A stretch of DNA of 8,475 nucleotides from Bacteroidales bacterium (GTDB lineage Bacteria > Bacteroidota > Bacteroidia > Bacteroidales > BM520). The stretch spans positions 1-8,475 of the forward strand of contig JALNXP010000100.1 of NCBI GenBank assembly GCA_023230285.1, in the 5' to 3' direction. This document shows, piece by piece, positions 7,110 to 8,475 of the stretch. Position 1 is the stretch's first letter. Each line of letters starts with the position of its first letter. The notes under the pieces were generated by a model that did not search any database, was not told the DNA's origin, and saw only the letters and a program-made list of their open reading frames with translations. Both the position numbers and the translations under genes were made by a program.

Positions 7110-7138
7110 TGAGTTTCATATTAATCATGAAAAACTCA
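7110..7138 (-). promoter_or_regulatory. Bulged hairpin in the comM leader, next to the start codon
   Basis: On the minus strand TGAGTTTTTCAT (7138-7127) can pair with ATGAAACTCA (7119-7110) around a 7-base loop, giving ten pairs with a two-T bulge. It ends five bases upstream of the chosen comM ATG (7104) and covers the two alternative ATGs. In RNA it would sit where the ribosome loads, so it could modulate translation. It could also be chance in AT-rich DNA. I found no exact TAnnTTTG promoter box upstream of comM. Confidence 0.35.
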
Positions 7139-7242
7139 TAATGTCCGTATCTTTAACGTATTTTAACTATGTTGGGCTGATATTCCCGCTTCAGCAATTT
7201 GGCAAAGAATATATCGTAAATTTGGTAAGTGGTTTTTTTTAC

Positions 7243-7274
7243 AAAAATGCCTATTTTAGGTAACCTAAAATAGG
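7243..7274 (-). terminator. Likely terminator of the T9SS beta-helix gene (12-bp perfect stem)
   Basis: CCTATTTTAGGT (7250-7261) and ACCTAAAATAGG (7263-7274) are perfect inverted repeats around a single A, realistically an 11-bp stem with a 3-base loop. Read on the minus strand the hairpin starts 15 bases after the stop codon at 7290-7292 and is followed by CATTTTTG, a short U tract. On + it is not followed by T, so it works for the minus-strand gene only. The low-GC stem makes it moderate in strength, and the palindrome could instead or also be a protein-binding site. Confidence 0.6.
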
Positions 7275-7285
7275 TAACCTAAAAA
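7258..7285. repeat. 14-bp tandem direct repeat overlapping the palindrome
   Basis: AGGTAACCTAAAAT (7258-7271) is followed at once by AGGTAACCTAAAAA (7272-7285), 13 of 14 bases identical. Each unit holds the palindromic core GGTAACC. The left unit forms the centre of the larger inverted repeat and the right unit runs to within 5 bases of the next gene's stop codon. The arrangement is compatible with a duplicated terminator arm or paired operator half-sites. Confidence 0.8.
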
Positions 7286-7289
7286 ATTT

Positions 7290-8475
7290 CTATATTTTGA
7301 TGATTTTCTGTATGTTATAGCGGTTGTCTACATCAATAATCTTTATAAAATAAATTCCGCTCTCAAATTCTTTTACATCAATGGTGATTTTTTCTTCATT
7401 ACAAGTAGCAGAATAAATTATCTTTCCGGCGGTATTATAAATTGATAGAGTTACATCTTTCTTACAAGTGATAAAGAGTTTATCAGCAACCGGATTAGGG
7501 TAAATAGTTGCTTTAATATATTGGTTATCAGTAATATAATTGTATATGTCTACTGTTATTGTCCATTCTTGCGATGTGTTGTGAGGTGTGGATAGAGTCA
7601 AAATGACTGGTTCAGTAAAATTGTGCGCTGTGCCGGATGCAAAATTGCCTGTTACGCCAAGTTCGGTTTGATAATTCATAATCAAAGTGCTAACATCAAT
7701 TTCGTCTTCTATTGTAACTGCTACAGTGTGATTGTCGTTGTCAATGATTCCGAAATAATCCTGTGACAATGTCGGGTTGTCTGCCTGCAAAAAAGATAGC
7801 GAAATCAAGTCGGGAAACAGTTGTTTGACCGGAGCGAATGTTACAAGTCCGAGGTCGGCTTGGTCGGGTTGATGAAATATCACTGTTTCGGGATAGTTTT
7901 CGTCATTTGCCCCCCAATAATTTCCTATTGCGGTGATGTTGCAATAAGAGTTGTTATAAAGTTCGTAGAGTACGCCGCCGTTGCCGTTGTTGTAAATCAC
8001 GTTGTTACCCCAATCTTCTTCGGTTCCCATATCGACATTGTTGTAATAAATTGTGGTGATGCCCCACAAGTTGCCGGTGATGAGGTTGTTGCGTAATATG
8101 GCGGCACATGCAGTGCCATAGCCGTAAATGCTGATGCCGCTTCCGCCGTTCATCGGGTTAGTTTCTAAGTTGTTGTCTTTGAAGATGTTGTCGCAGACGA
8201 CAGCACTTATTGTTGTGCCTTGTTGCGTGTAGCCGTAACGATTGTTGATGATGGTGTTGTTGCTGACAAGAGCTTTTGTAGAGCCGGTTGCCATCAGGTC
8301 GGCGATGGCTATGCCGCCAGACTTGTCGCTTGCCACTCCTTCTATGTGATTTCCAATGATATATATCGTGTCTTCCGCCCCGGGACCAAGATTGATTTGC
8401 GGATAATTACTATTCGCCGTTACATTGTTGAAAAAAGTACAGCTCAGAATTTTGGGAGACCCCATGATGTTGGCA
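7290..8475 (-). CDS. T9SS-secreted beta-helix protein with Ig-like domain and sorting tail, 3' part (5' end beyond the window)
   Basis: The frame is open to the right edge, so the first Met seen (8465) is probably internal and the signal peptide is missing. Counting from that Met, residues about 1-185 are right-handed parallel beta-helix repeats: NNTIINNRYG, CDNIFKDNN, LRNNLITGNLWGI, NNVIYNNGNGG and finally the common closing motif IGNYWGA. Residues about 245-308 resemble the Ig-like modules found in Bacteroidota surface proteins (VAVTIEDEIDVSTL, FTEPVILTLSTPHNTSQEWTITV). Residues 318-391 are a type A T9SS sorting domain: IYPNPVADKLFI, LSIYNTAGKIIY, IDVKEFESGIYFIKI, IQKIIKI. Such proteins cross the outer membrane through the Por/T9SS machine and are anchored or released after tail cleavage. 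The ligand or substrate cannot be told, since the beta-helix shows no catalytic signature. The gene ends at TAG 7290-7292 ahead of a hairpin terminator. Confidence 0.88.
   Translation of the reverse strand, partial: ANIMGSPKILSCTFFNNVTANSNYPQINLGPGAEDTIYIIGNHIEGVASDKSGGIAIADLMATGSTKALVSNNTIINNRYGYTQQGTTISAVVCDNIFKDNNLETNPMNGGSGISIYGYGTACAAILRNNLITGNLWGITTIYYNNVDMGTEEDWGNNVIYNNGNGGVLYELYNNSYCNITAIGNYWGANDENYPETVIFHQPDQADLGLVTFAPVKQLFPDLISLSFLQADNPTLSQDYFGIIDNDNHTVAVTIEDEIDVSTLIMNYQTELGVTGNFASGTAHNFTEPVILTLSTPHNTSQEWTITVDIYNYITDNQYIKATIYPNPVADKLFITCKKDVTLSIYNTAGKIIYSATCNEEKITIDVKEFESGIYFIKIIDVDNRYNIQKIIKI

Noticed and set aside
7105..7128. Longer comM start at 7128 (or 7119), adding MINMKLRI
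   Set aside because: Known YifB/ComM proteins begin at MLVK-like sequences, the 7104 start gives the usual 512 residues, and the added codons fall in a hairpin.
7176..7195. GCTGA/TCAGC hairpin with a 10-base loop in the spacer upstream of comM
   Set aside because: Five pairs with a large loop is within chance, and no small RNA or riboswitch family is recognisable.
7018..7263. Plus-strand open frame of 81 codons spanning the comM start and ending in the palindrome
   Set aside because: Its first part is antisense to comM, the rest covers the intergenic spacer, and no recognisable protein features are present.
7821..8096. Plus-strand open frame of 91 codons opposite the beta-helix gene
   Set aside because: The minus frame has clear beta-helix repeats through this stretch; the plus frame is its shadow.

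Overview
The window reads as chromosomal DNA of a Bacteroidota bacterium, most likely of the order Bacteroidales. Four things point there: a C-terminal type IX secretion (T9SS) sorting domain on the right-edge protein; Bacteroidota-type promoter -7 boxes (TAnnTTTG) in the one divergent intergenic region; an AT-rich sequence with no clear Shine-Dalgarno sites; and the protein families themselves (SDR-type threonine dehydrogenase, helix-hairpin-helix/beta-barrel protein, 512-residue YifB/ComM). No tRNA, rRNA, CRISPR array, insertion sequence or phage gene was seen.

Layout. The left edge (2-904, +) is the 3' part of dnaG, DNA primase. It converges on an SDR-family L-threonine 3-dehydrogenase gene (941-1894, -), and the two share a symmetrical terminator hairpin at 903-933. 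A short divergent promoter region (1895-1982) separates that gene from tsaB (1983-2690, +), a tRNA t6A-modification factor. tsaB ends one base from the stop codon of the next gene on the other strand.

From 7104 down to 2692 three minus-strand genes follow each other with gaps of 26 and 31 bases, which suggests one operon: comM/yifB (branch-migration AAA+ ATPase), a cysteine-rich exported protein that is probably an outer-membrane barrel, and a large exported protein with an N-terminal ComEA-like helix-hairpin-helix pair followed by a probable outer-membrane beta-barrel. A bulged hairpin lies in the comM leader. Further right, a palindrome nested in a 14-bp tandem repeat (7250-7285) forms a likely terminator for the last gene, a 5'-truncated secreted beta-helix protein with an Ig-like domain and a T9SS sorting tail (7290-8475, -).

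The most interesting unit is the comM/outer-membrane/HhH-barrel cluster. ComM acts on transforming DNA inside the cell, and ComEA-type HhH domains bind incoming DNA outside the inner membrane, so the cluster could be a Bacteroidota DNA-uptake module. This is an inference from domains and gene order. The HhH hairpins lack the usual Gly-x-Gly, so DNA binding is not assured. The flanking genes are ordinary housekeeping functions.
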